Source: Lycium barbarum
Taxonomy: Eukaryota > Streptophyta > Magnoliopsida > Solanales > Solanaceae
DNA length: 64,000 nt
Direction: 5' to 3'
Assembly (NCBI RefSeq): GCF_019175385.1
Contig: NC_083341.1
Span: 66,807,800 to 66,871,799 of the forward strand
Every line of letters begins with the position of its first letter. Position 1 is the first letter of the stretch. The translations under genes and the position numbers were made by a program. The notes below the pieces were generated by a model. The model saw nothing but the letters and a program-made list of their open reading frames with translations, was not told the origin of the DNA and searched no databases. Of this stretch, positions 45,812-57,675 are shown in pieces.

Positions 45812-47428
45812 CGTCACACCCCAATCCTGATAGGGCATGACGGGCACCCGACTCTCATCAGAGTCGAGCGAACCCTCAGACATTCGCTCTATCAAAACTT
45901 GTCATTTCAAAAACTTTTAAGAACATAAAACTTTTCCAAATAGAAATCATCTAAAATACATACTCTTTTAAAGTGCACAAATGACTCAACTGACATCACT
46001 TTGTCGACATCTCAACAAACATACCACAGGAAACTGTCTGAAGAAGTCTCTAAGAAGTAAACTGAACATTATGAGTCAGGACAGGGCCCTGACATACCTA
46101 TAATCATACATATCTATACATGACTCAGCACAACTCCAGAATGAGGTGGAACTTGCCAATCCCAGCTGATGTCCAAGCATCCTAGCTATACACTTAACCT
46201 GCAAAACAATCTGGGGCTGCGGGCATGAACGCAGCGTCTCCAGGCAAAAGGACGTCAGTATGGACAATGTATTGAGTATGTAAGGTACTAACAAGTCATA
46301 GTCATGATTTGACTTAGGAGATAAGAAATCACAATCTAACTCAACACCTGCAGCCTTCGCTAGAAGAAACACAAATGTGCACACGAAGTCTCAACACAAT
46401 CTTTAAGTAAATAATGCAATCCAACACACATGCCGCTTCCGACATGTTAACAGAATGGTCCCTTCGGATGGCCGCTTTCGGCATAATAGTTATGGCCCCT
46501 TCGGGCAGCCGCTTCCAGCTTAATAATGATGGCCCCTTCGGGCAGCCGCTTCCGGCTTCATAATGATGGCCCCTTCGGGCGGCCGCTTCCGGCTTAATAT
46601 CACAATCATGTCAACACAAACTCAATTTCATCTTATTGCCTTACCCAAAGAATAAATGATCATATCAGTACAAAGGAATGATACTATGGAATGTAAACAT
46701 CAATCGTAAATGAAATGAAGTAGTAAAATCTCGCACCCCCTTCGGAGTGGTTTTGAAAATCAAGCTTTATGTTTCCTTTAGTATAAAACTCATTTCCTCG
46801 AAATAGTTAGGAGAACCATTTACGCAACTCAACTTGGCACTTTATGGGTGTTCCCTTCGGAAGAGAATAGGAGTACAATATCAATAAGCCATCACAAGAA
46901 GCATTTAGACCTTACTTGTCTAAGACTGGAATCATATGGGGTACATATAGAATGAATAACAACAAGGATCATGCCAAAAGAAGAAAGGTTTTCCTTACAT
47001 ACCTGGAAGCTTACATTTCACTTTCCAACTTACTTCTTTCCTTGCAATCTACGTAAGATCATTCATAGTCTCGTAACTTTCACCCGCTAGAACTGCAATA
47101 TCTTCGATTACCACCTTGAATCTAAGCCAAGTTCCTCCGCAATTCCATATTATAATCGCAACCGTGTGTTGTCTAAACTTAAATTCGAGGATTTCACTTA
47201 ATTTGCGTTAAAATCTAGTGGACGAAAGTTGGGAGAGTTTTCAAGAGAATTTGAGAAATGTTTAGAGATTTTTTTTTCCGATTCATTTAACCTCGAACCT
47301 TCACGACACTTACTTATCACTTGTTAAACATAACGTAAACCCTTATAACTTCAAACATAATCATGTCCTTTGAGCTTATGTGACTAACCTATGATGCAAC
47401 TTAACGTACGAAAAAATGGGATGTAATA
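45812..47428 (-). mobile_element. Solo LTR C
   Basis: Minus-strand LTR of the D type, starting CGTCACACCCCAATCC (first base changed from T) and ending GGGATGTAATA (a form of GTGTAACA). Flanks are GTGTA (45807-45811) and GTTTA (47429-47433). The 3' LTR of B shows the unoccupied site GGTTGTTTATTACATGG (54659-54675), which confirms the insertion and shows the left copy has mutated. It contains GGCCCCTTCGGGCAGCCGC repeats (46450-46600) and the conserved block (46241-46280). Confidence 0.88.
46450..46600 (+). repeat. ~42-bp minisatellite of LTR C
   Basis: Four units of TGGCCCCTTCGGGCAGCCGC then TTCCGGCTTAATAATGA-type sequence, homologous to the larger array in LTR D. Confidence 0.85.
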
Positions 47429-48722
47429 GTTTATTACATGGAGGAAGTTGTAGAAACAAAGGAAATGCTGCCCAAATTTTGTTAGCTCTTAGTTGTGCTA
47501 ATGAGACCTAAAAAATGTTTTCGGTTATCTAACCTTAGTACGAATTCTCTTGAATGTGGAATCGTGAACATTGGAGGGAAGCATATAATCGATAAAGTTA
47601 GAGAGACGTAAAGGTATGTAAGGCTAGCCCCTTCTTTCAAAGGCATGACTCCTATATTATGATTTCTTTTCTATGTTCCCATGATCTTCTTACACTCTAA
47701 AAGAGGAAGGTTAAAGGTTCTTAAGGGTATTTTACGAGATAGCGATGAGCTATGTTCCATGATAATGGTGATGACAATGATGATGATATTGATGCTACGA
47801 TAAGCTCGATATTCTTTTGATGTTTCCTCTTGTTGTTAGTCTTACCTCATGTTACTAGTCCCTTCAGGGTGAGACATGACGATCATGACTATTCCATAAC
47901 ATAATCGGAAGTTACCGACCTTACGTCACTCCGATAGAGCTGTAGTTTTCACTTGGGCTCTCATGCATGCTTATGTTACTTTTATGTATGATTCACACCG
48001 AGCCTACATGGTCGGGCAGACACACCACTGCAGTGGATAGCTTATACCAGACGCGGGAGGCCTGGACGCGGGCTAATGATGATCACACCGTACCTATATG
48101 ATCGGGCAGCTTATATATGTATGATATGATATAACTTTTATTATAAAAGTTAGCATGCATGACTCCGCCTTAAGAGGCATCCAGTTACAGGTTTGCTCTT
48201 AGCTTTATGTTTCTTTATGCCTTTATTATGCTATTGTACATGCCTTACGTACTCAGTACATTGTTCGTACTGACGTCCTTTTCTTTATGGATGCTATGTT
48301 CATGCCCACAGGTAGACAGGGACACGGTGCGAACACCTAGGAGCTTTTTCAGTAGATTTTCCGGAGCACTCTACTACTCCAGAGTCTCCATTTCGTGGTA
48401 TATTCTTTTGTGTACAAATTGGGACACGGCGGGGTCCTGTCTCGTCCTTATGATTCCAGTATTCCAGTTAGAGCCTCGTAGATACTTGTATGTGGGTTGT
48501 AGATGCCATGTGACCTCTTCATTGTATTTTGTACATCATTTTTGTAGCCTTATGGGCCCATGCTTATATATATGTTTGGGAGGTATTTAGTGAATGGTTC
48601 ATGATAAGTTTGTGACGAGAATGATATATGCCAGGCTGAGTATGATAGTCAGCATGATAAGTGGTGCTCGGTAGTCAGCTCCGGGTACCCGTCATGGCCC
48701 ACGAGTCGAGTCATGACAAAAG

Positions 48723-48734
48723 TGATATCAGAGC
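48723..48734 (+). other. Primer-binding site of B, one mismatch
   Basis: TGATATCAGAGC where the tRNA complement is TGGTATCAGAGC. It is likely a later mutation. Confidence 0.8.
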
Positions 48735-48926
48735 AATTCTGTCCTAGGGTGTGTCTACGAGCCGTGTCCAGTAGAGTCTTGTTTATGGGTGTGAAGCGCG
48801 CCACACTTATAATCGAGAGGCTGCGGGGTATTTAGGAATAATGAACATTTTTCTTCTTCATAGATCGTGCGGTAGAGCCCTGTTATAAGATTTCATTTTC
48901 CCTAATTGTGCGCTATGATTTCAGCG

Positions 48927-51900
48927 ATGCCGGTTAAGAGGAAAGCAACTGCCGCTCAGAAGGTAAAGAATGCGGTAGGAAGGCAGGTTGAAGAGGAGCC
49001 GCCAGTACATATAGAAGAGGGTGAGTCCCATAATGAGGCTCCATCTCACACCTCTCACACTCCGCCTGTATTAGAGGAGCATGAAGGAGCTTCAGTTCCA
49101 GTGCCTCTAGTTCCTTCACCGGGGCTGCGGGTCAGCAGATGACCATGGCTATTCAACTACTGACTCAACTAGTTACCGCCTAGGCTCAGCGGCAGAGTGC
49201 GGGTCCGGGTGATAGAGCCACTGGTGCCAGAGCCCATGATTTTATGAGTTTCAATCCGCCAGAATTTTTTGGGTCAAAGCCGGATGAGGACCCGCAGGGT
49301 TTTATAGATGAGGTGTTGAGGACGCTGAGGATTATTCATGCTTCCGATACAGAGTCCGTGGAGTTGGCATCTTATAGGCTCCGTGATGTGGCCGTTCTTT
49401 GGTATAATAATTAGATTTCTTCAAGGAAGGAAAATTCACCTCCCCCAGCTTGGTAGGAATTCGTAGATGCTTTCATCCGCCACTATTTTCCACCCGAGGT
49501 TCGAAGGACCCGAGCTGACAGGTTTCTGAATCTAAAGTAAGGAAATATGAGTGCTCGGGAGTATAGTCTCCGTTTTAACTCATTGGCTAGATATGCTCCC
49601 ACTATGGTAGCCGATATGGGAGACAGAGTACATAGATTTGTGAGTGTCTTAGGGCCGCATTTTGTTCAAAGATTGTTTGACAGCTTCACTCCAGGAGGGG
49701 ATGGACATCTCCCGTATTCAGGCCCTCGCCCAAAATCTAAAGGAGCAACAACAACCACAAAGGGGTGAGCGCGATATTGATAGAGGGCAGAGCAATAGGG
49801 CCAGATCTGTCGGTGCTTGTAGTGAGTATAGAGGGGGTCAGCGGTAATAGTATTCCAGATATTTCGGCCAGTCCGCGACTGGTGCACCTCCTCGATTTGC
49901 GAGCAAGAGATTTGACCTCCCCATTTATTTAGGACAGGGCAGAGCTCGAGAGCTTCGGGTTCTCAGGTTGGAGGTGATCCAGTCAGAGGAGACCACCACT
50001 ACCACGATGCAGCCAGTGCAGTAGATTTCATTCGGGTCCGTGTCACCGAGGCTCTAACGCTTGTTATTCCTGTGGTCAAGTTGGGCATATGATGCGTGAT
50101 TGTCCATCGATGGGTGGTAGAGTTGGGGCCCAGCCTACAAGATCAACAACCAGCTCTTCTTCATCCGTGCGCCCCGTAGGGCAGACTCCTCATGCTTCCG
50201 CAGGCCGTGGTAGGGGCAGAGGGGTAGCATCTAGTTCAGGTGGCCCCAGCCTCGTATTTATGCTTTAGCCGGAAGACAGGATCTTGAGTCCTCCCTTGAT
50301 GTGGTTACAGGTATACTATCCATATTCTCTCATGATGTTTATGAATTGATTGATTCGGGTTTTACGTTGTCTTATATCACTCGTTATATTGCTGGCCGTA
50401 TTGGGCTGAAACCTGAGCCAATTAAACCTTTCAAGGTATCTACTCCGGTTAGTGATCCAGTAATTGCTAGACAAGTATACAAAAATTGTGTGGTTGTGGT
50501 ATGTGATCGCCAGACTACAGCTGCTTTGATTGAACTATAAATATTGGATTTTGATGTGATTATGGGCATGGATTGGTTGTCCTCTTGTTATGCTAATGTG
50601 GATTGTAGAACGAAAATAGTTCGGTTTCAATTTTTGGGCGAACCAATGCTTGAATGGAAGGGTAACACAGCATCCCCAAGAGGTAGGTTTATTTCTTACC
50701 TTAAGGCGAGAAAGATGATTGCAAAAGGCTATATTTATCATCTAGTCTGGGTTCATTACACTGAAGCAATGCTGCCGACTTTTCAATCTGTCCCGGTAGT
50801 AAATGAATTTCCGGATGTATTTCTAGATGAATTTCCAGGCCTTCCACCGGAACGAGAAATTGATTTTACTATTGGTGTGTTGCCGGATACCAAACCTATA
50901 TCTATTCCTCCCTATAGAATTGAAAGAGCTAAACGCGCAACTGAAAGACTTGCTCGAGAAGGGATTTATTAAACCCAGTTCATCGCCATGGGGAGCACCT
51001 GTCTTATTCGTAAGAAAGAAAGACTGTTCTTTACGAATGTGCATCGACTATAGGCAGTTGAACAAAGTGACGATCAAGAAAAAATATTCGCTTCCAAGAA
51101 TCGACGATTTGTTTGATCAACTGCAGGGTGCTAAATGGTTTTCCAAGATTGATCTGAGATCGGGGTATCATCAAGTGAGGGTTAGAGAAGAAGATATTCC
51201 GAAAACGGCTTTCAGAACTAGATATGGCCATTGTGAATTTCGAGTGATGTCGTTTGGGTTAACTAAGGCCTCGGCAGTGTTTATGAATTTGACGAATAAT
51301 GCATTCAGGCCCTTTCTAGATCTATTTGTGATCGTGTTCATCGATGAGATTTTGGTATATTCTCAATCAGAAACAGAGCATGCTGATCACTTACGTATTG
51401 TCCTTGGAATTCTTCGAACTCGTGAACTGTTTGCCAAATTTTCAAAATACGAGTTCTGGTTGAATTCTGTGACTTTTCTGGGCCATATTATCTCAGCTGA
51501 TGGTATTTACGTAGATACTCAAAATATTGAGGCTGTGAAGACGTGACCGAGGCCTACGACACCTATAGAGGTTCGTAGCTTTTTGGGATTAGCAGATAAT
51601 TATAGAAGGTTTGTGGAAGGATTCTCTTCTATTTCTACACCATTGACGAAGCTAACTTAGAAATCAGCAAAATTTCAATGGACCACTGCTTGTGAGCGCA
51701 GCTTCCAGGAATTGAAAGATAGATTGAATTCAGCCCCAGTCGTGACACTTCCGGAATGGTCAGAAGGCTATGTTGTTTATTGTGATGCCTCCGATTTTGG
51801 GTTAGGCTGTGTATTGATGCAGCATGGTAGAGTTATTGACTATGCTTCCAGGCAGTTGCAGAAACATGAGAAGAACTACCCGACTCACGATCTTGAATTA

Positions 51901-53355
51901 GCGGCGGTTATTCATGCTTTGAATATATGGAGACATTATTTGTATGGTATTCATGTTGATATTTACACATATCATAAGAGTCTCCAGTATATTTTCAAGA
52001 AGAAGGAGTTGAATCTACGACAGAGGCGATGGTTAGAATTGCTGAAGGACTATGATGTGAGTATTTTATATCACCTTGGAAAAGCAAATGTGGTAGCCGA
52101 TGCTCTCAGCCGCAAATCTATGGGCAGCCTATGTGATTTTCAATTGGAGAAGAAAGAATTAGTTCGTGAGCTCCACCAGCTAGCTAGCCTCAGAGTTCGC
52201 TTAATCGATTCAAGCAATGCGGGGGTTGATATTCATAACCCAACTGTTTCATCCTTAGACATAGAAGTGATAAGGCGCCAATATGAAGATCCTCAGCTGA
52301 GTCACTATAAAGATACACTTCCTTAAAAAGAGAAGTCACTATTTGAGGTTTCTGCAAATGGAGTTCTCAGGTATCGAGGCAGACTATGTGTGCCAGATGT
52401 GGTAGGACTACGTCGTCAGATTCTGGAACTAGCTTATTACACCCGTTATTCTATTCACCCAGGAGCACCAAAGATGTACCATGATCTCAAAGTAATGTAT
52501 TGGTGGGATGGAATGAAGAAGGATGTAGCAGAATTTGTAGCTCAGTGCCCGAATTGCCAACAAGTGAAAATTGAGCATCAGAAGCCAGGAGGGCTGTTGC
52601 AAGCCATGAAAATTCCAACCTGGAAATGGGAAGTGATCAACATGGATTTTATTGTAGGTTTCCCTCGTTCTCGGCGTAAGTATGACTCCATATGGGTGAT
52701 CGTGGACAGACTGACGAAATCAGCCCATTTTCTTCCGGTCAGAACCAAATATTCGGCAGAAGATTATGCAAGGTTGTATCTTAAGGAGATAGTGCGACTT
52801 CATGGTGTCCCAGTGTCTATTATCACCGATAGAGGAGCCCAATTTAGTGCTAAATTCTGGAAATATTTTCAAGAAGGTTTGGGGACTCAAGTGAGGCTTA
52901 GCACAACATTTCACCCATAGACTGACGGACAAGCTGAGTGCACTATTCATACCTTGGAAGATATGTTGCGGGCATGCATATTAGGCTTGGGAGATAATTG
53001 GGATGAACATTTGCCACTTATTGAATTTGCCTATAACAATAGTTATCATTCCAGCATCCAGATGGCCTCGTATAATGCTTTGTATGGAAGGAAGTGTAGG
53101 TCGCCAATTGGATGGTTCAAAGTCGGAGAGACATAATTAATAGGTCCAGAATTGATTCAGCAAGCGGCGGAAAAGATCAAGCTTATCAGAGACCGATTGT
53201 TGACAGCCCAAAGTCATTAAAAATCTTATGCGGACAACCGCCGACGAGACTTGGAATTCCAAATCAATGATTGGGTGTTCATGAATGTGTCACCGATGAA
53301 AGGCGTAATGAGATTCGGCAAGAGGGGCAAGCTTAGTCCCCGATATATTGGACGC
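48927..53355 (+). pseudogene. gag-pol of B (interrupted, 3' end deleted)
   Basis: Gag starts MPVKRKATAAQKV at 48927; there are several stops and frameshifts through 50100. Protease keeps a DSG triad (ELIDSGFTL, about 50343-50369). RT (about 50827-51546) reads [10 protein letters not shown], but its second catalytic motif is FIDEILVYS, Glu in place of the second Asp. RNase H (51712-52200) has YTYHKSLQY, Tyr in place of a catalytic Asp. Integrase (52390-53136) has the first finger His as Tyr (LAYYTRYSIHPG), the first two catalytic Asp (NMDFIVGF, ITDRGAQF) and a stop just before the Glu region at 52918. The frame passes RYIG at 53350 and jumps into non-coding sequence; the rest of integrase and the chromodomain are missing. 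Confidence 0.9.
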
Positions 53356-53557
53356 CATTATCATAAGGTACGTAATGCTTTATTTTTAATGCTTTTGGTC
53401 ATGTGTGGCCATATTTTCTTGCCATTGTGTGGTAGCCCTATGAGGAGATGTTACTGTGGATTTTTGTGATAGTATGGTAGTGCCATATTACAGGGGAAAC
53501 TCTGGCAAAATTTCTGTAGCATTCCCGAGAACTTAACATTCGAGGATGAATGTTTTT

Positions 53558-53569
53558 AAGAGGGGCGAG
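53558..53569 (+). other. Polypurine tract of B
   Basis: AAGAGGGGCGAG directly before the 3' LTR, preceded by the conserved ACATTCGAGGATGAATGTT. Confidence 0.8.
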
Positions 53570-55807
53570 TGTTACACCTCGAAAAATTTCATGTCGTTGT
53601 GTGGTAAATATACTAATGCAGGGTAAGATGTATATGATGTCGTTACAAGTATGAAGGGGTACTTAATGATTCTAATTAAGATTCCAAAGACATTTGAGGC
53701 AAGAGAAGAAAGTTCGTCAAATGAAGGTGAGGTATAAGTTGTGTTTGGGGAAGATTTTGCAATTATCGAGTTAGGGATTGATTGGTAATGCCTTGAAAAG
53801 GAGTTATGAAGATATTTATATTGTTAACGAAGTGTAAAAGAAGTGTTAAGAAGGTCCCATAAGGATTGGAGATCAAACAAATCGACGAGAATAATTCCGG
53901 AAAGTGGAGTTATACGACCACTTTACGATCCGCATAACTTTATACGGTCCTTATAAGGGTCCGTATAACCTTTACAGAAAGGGAAAATCCCTGATGGTGG
54001 TATACGGTCACTTATATGGACCGTATAAGTGTCCGTATAACTTGTTCGGGACAACTTTTTCTCCAAGTATAAATATATGTTCCAAGTTCTGATTTCTCAT
54101 CTTTCTTATTTCCTCCACCTCTCTCAAGAACTCTAGAATATTATTCCATACACTTCATTAACATAAACCCAAGGTAAATCAAAGATCAAACGCTAAAATT
54201 TAGTGGAATCAAGGGTATGGGTGCTCATTAGGGTTGCTAGAAGTAGAGAATCTCTTTGGAGTTGGAGTTAGGGTTTTCTCCAAGTGAAATAGTTTCATCA
54301 AAAGCCCATTCCTACATAATAAAAGGTGTGTTTTATGACCATTTCATGTTATTAAGAATATTGAGTGGTTGAAAGGCTTGCAATGAGGTGGAAAGTAGAA
54401 TATGGAGCTCAAATGTGAAAATAAGGGTATTCTTGGATAGTAACTTGACTTGAATCATAGTTCTTGACATGTTATGAGTATAATCCTGTTATGAATGGTA
54501 TTAAGAATATTGAAGAAGCATTATATGTGAATGAATATGGCGTTGTGTTGTAATTATGGTTATGGATACTTTTGAAGGGAAATTGTGAGAATTGAATAAT
54601 GCTAAACTCGAAGAGGTTTATTGATTATGATATTGTGGGTGTTGTTGTTGATGTTTGGGGGTTGTTTATTACATGGAGGAAGTTGTAGAAACAAAGGAAA
54701 TGCTGCCCAAATTTTGTTAGCTCTTAGTTGTGCTAATGAGACCTAAAGCATGTTTCCGGTTATCTAACCTTAGTACAAATTCTCTTGAATGTAGAATCTT
54801 GAACATTGGAGGGAAGCGTTTAATCGAAAAAGTTAGAGAGACGTACAAGTATGTAAGGATAGCCCCTTCTTTCAAAGTCATGACTCTTATGTTATGAGTT
54901 CTTTTCTATATTCCCATGATCTTCTTACACTCTAAAAGAGGAAGGTTAAAGGTTCTTAAGGGCATCTTATGAGATAGAGATGAGCTATGTTCCATGATAA
55001 TGGTGATGACAATGATGATGATATTGATGCTATGATAAGCTCGATATTCTTATTTTTATGATTTCATTGATGTTGCCTTTGTTGTTAGTCTCACCTCATG
55101 TTACTATTCCCTTCAGGGTGAGACATGACGATCATGACTATTCCATAACATAATAGGAGGTTACTGAGCTTACGTCCCTCTGATAGAGTTGTAGTTTTCA
55201 CTTGGGCTCTCATGCATGCTTATGTTCCTTTTATGTATGATTCACACTAGCCTACATAGCCGGGCAGACACACCACTACAGTGGACAGATTATACCCCGG
55301 ACGCGAGAGGCCTGGACGCGGGCTAATGATTATCATACCGTACCTATATGGTCGGGCAGTTTATATATGTATGATATGATATAACTTTTATTGTAAAAGT
55401 TAGCATGCATGACTCCGTCGGACAGCTAGGAGCTTTTTTAGCAGATTTACAGGAGCACTCCACTACTCCGGAGTCGCCATTTCTTGGTATATTCTTTTGT
55501 GTACAAATTGGGGCACGGCGGGGTCCTGTCCCGTCCTTATGATTCTAGTATTCCAGTTAGAGGCTCGTAGATACCTGTATGTGGGTTGTAGATGCCATGT
55601 GACCTCTGCATTGTATTTTGTACATCATTTTTGTAGCCTTACGGGCCTATGCTTATATATATGTTTGGGAGGTATTTAGCGAATGCTTCATGATAAGTTT
55701 GTGATAAGAATGACATATGCCAGGCTAAGTATGATAGTCAGCATGATAAGTGGTGCTCGGTAGTCAGCTCCAGTTACCCGTCATGGCGCACGAGTCGGGT
55801 CGTGACA
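53570..55807 (+). repeat. 3' LTR of element B
   Basis: 2.24 kb, TGTTACACCTCG...GGGTCGTGACA. It lacks about 180 bp present in the 5' LTR (48165-48340), joining GACTCCGTC to GGACAGC near 55420, so it has lost the conserved TACTCAGTAC block. Confidence 0.9.
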
Positions 55808-55812
55808 TATAT

Positions 55813-57392
55813 CATCCTTGAAAGGAAAATGTGGTGGCTGATGCTCTTAGCCGTAAATCCATGGGCAATCTATGTGACGTTCAGCCTGAGAAAAGGGAAT
55901 TAGCCTATGAACTTCACCAGTTAGCTAGCCTAGGAGTTTGCTTAATGGACTCGGGCAATGCAGGAGTTGCTGTTCATAACCCAGCTGTTTCATCCTTAGT
56001 AGTGGAGGTGAAAAAGCGCCAATATGAAGACCCTAAGTTGAGTTATTACAAAGATAAACATCCTCAGAAAGAGAAGTCACCATTTGAGATTTCTGAAGAT
56101 GGAGTTCTCAGGTATCGAAGCAGGCAATGTGTCCCGGATGTTGCAGGACTACGCTATCAGATTCTGGAAGAAGCCCATTATTCCCGTTATTCTGTTCATC
56201 CGGGAGCGACAAAGATGTACCATGAACTCAAGTCAATGTATTGGTGGGACAGAATGAAGAAGGATATAGCAGAGTTTGTAACTCAGTGTCCAAATTGTCA
56301 ACAAGTGAAAATTGAGCATCAAAAGCTAGGAGGATTGTTGCAAGCTATGGAAATTTCAACTTGGAAATGGGAAGTGATTAACATGGATTTTATTGTAGGG
56401 TTGCCTCATTCTCAACGTAAGTATGACTCCATTTGGGTAATTATTGACAGACTTACGAAGTCAGCTCATTTTCTACCAGTCAGAACTACATACTCAGCAG
56501 AAGATTATGCAAAGTTGTATCTTCAAGAGATAGTACGACTTCATGGTGTCCCAATATCCATTATCACAGATAGAGGGGTACAATTTACAGCTAATTTCTG
56601 GAAGTGCTTGCAAGAAGGTTTGGGAACTCAAGTGAGACTTAGCACGACATTTCATCTACAAACTGATGGATAAGCTGAACGCATTACTCAAAACTTGGAA
56701 GATATGTTTCAGGCATGTGTATTAGATTTCGGAGGTAATTGGGGTGATCATTTGCTACTTATTGAATTTTCATATAATAACAGTTATCATTTCAGTATCC
56801 AGATGGCCCCATATGAGGCCCTATACGGGAGAAAGTGTAGATCGCCAATTGGATGGTTTGAAGTAGGAGAGACACAACTAATAGGCTAGAAACTGAACCA
56901 ACAAGCAGTAGAAAAGATTAATCTTATCCGAGACCGGTTGTTGACATCCCAGAGTCGCCAGAAATCTTATTCAGACAATTGTCGACGAGACTTAGAATTT
57001 CAAGTTAACGATTGGGTATTCTTGAAAGTTTCGCCGATGAAAAGTGTAATGAGATTAGGCAAGAAGGGAAAGATTAGCCCCAGTATGTTGGACCTTACAA
57101 GATTGTGCGCAAGGTAGGCCAAGTGGCTTATGAATTAGATCTACTTTCGGATTTAGAGTCCGTTCATCCGATTTTTCATGTGTTGATGCTTCATAAGTGT
57201 GGTGGAGACCCTTCCAGAATCGTTCCTGTAGATGATGTCCAAGTTACTGAGAGATTGTATTATGAAGAAGTACCTACTGCCATTCTAGATAAGCAAGTGC
57301 GGAGACTCAGAACCAAAGATGTCACTTCAGTTAAGGTCTTATGGAGAAACAATAACAGAGAGGAAATGACTTGGGAAGTAGAAGAAGAATGA
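55813..57392 (+). pseudogene. gag-pol of A, third segment (RNase H end, integrase, chromodomain)
   Basis: Resumes after element B in the same frame, with a stop at 55819. Integrase has the intact HHCC finger (EEAHYSRYSVHPG...CPNCQQ), DFIVGL and ITDRGVQF. A stop at 56671 falls immediately before the catalytic Glu region. Another stop occurs at 56887 and a frameshift near 57085. The final frame (57105-57392) carries GPYKIVRK, HPIFHVLML and a complete chromodomain-like end, VTSVKVLWRNNNREEMTWEV, closing at 57390. The chromodomain is intact here, unlike in B. Confidence 0.92.
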
Positions 57393-57662
57393 AGTCTAGA
57401 TATCCGCATTTCTTTCATCCCCAGAAGAGGTTCAGGACGAGACGCCATTGTCCTCAGGTATGTAATGCTTTCTTTTGATGCTTTCTTGGTCGTCTGTGGC
57501 CATGTTTTGTTGATATTGTTGTTGTAGCCCTGTGAGGCCATATATTTTGGGTTGCTGTGATAGAATGGTAGTGCCATATTACAAGGAAAACTCTGGCAAA
57601 ATTTCCGTAGAATCCCTGAGAGCCTAACATTCGAGGCCTAACATTCGAGGACGAATGTTCCT

Positions 57663-57675
57663 AAGGGGGGGAGGA
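57663..57675 (+). other. Polypurine tract of A
   Basis: AAGGGGGGGAGGA abutting the 3' LTR. A short duplication, CCTAACATTCGAGG repeated at about 57623 and 57636, lies just upstream. Confidence 0.85.

Larger units (their letters stand above)
44725..48718 (+). repeat. 5' LTR of element B, containing solo LTR C
   Basis: TGTTACACCTCG...GAGTCATGACA. Without C (45812-47428) it is about 2.37 kb. It contains a palindrome cluster (45066-45190), TATAAATA (45213-45220), TTACGTCACTCCGATAGAG (47921), GC hairpin repeats (47990-48115) and the conserved block (48242-48278). Confidence 0.9.
44725..55807 (+). mobile_element. Gypsy Tekay-like element B
   Basis: Complete in structure, nested in the pol of A: 5' LTR 44725-48718 (enlarged by solo LTR C), primer site 48723-48734 (TGATATCAGAGC, one base off), gag-pol 48927 to about 53355, polypurine tract 53558-53569 and 3' LTR 53570-55807. 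It is a close relative of A in sequence but a separate family by its LTRs (TGTTACACCTCG start). Its proteins carry many stops and it has lost the 3' end of pol. Confidence 0.92.
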
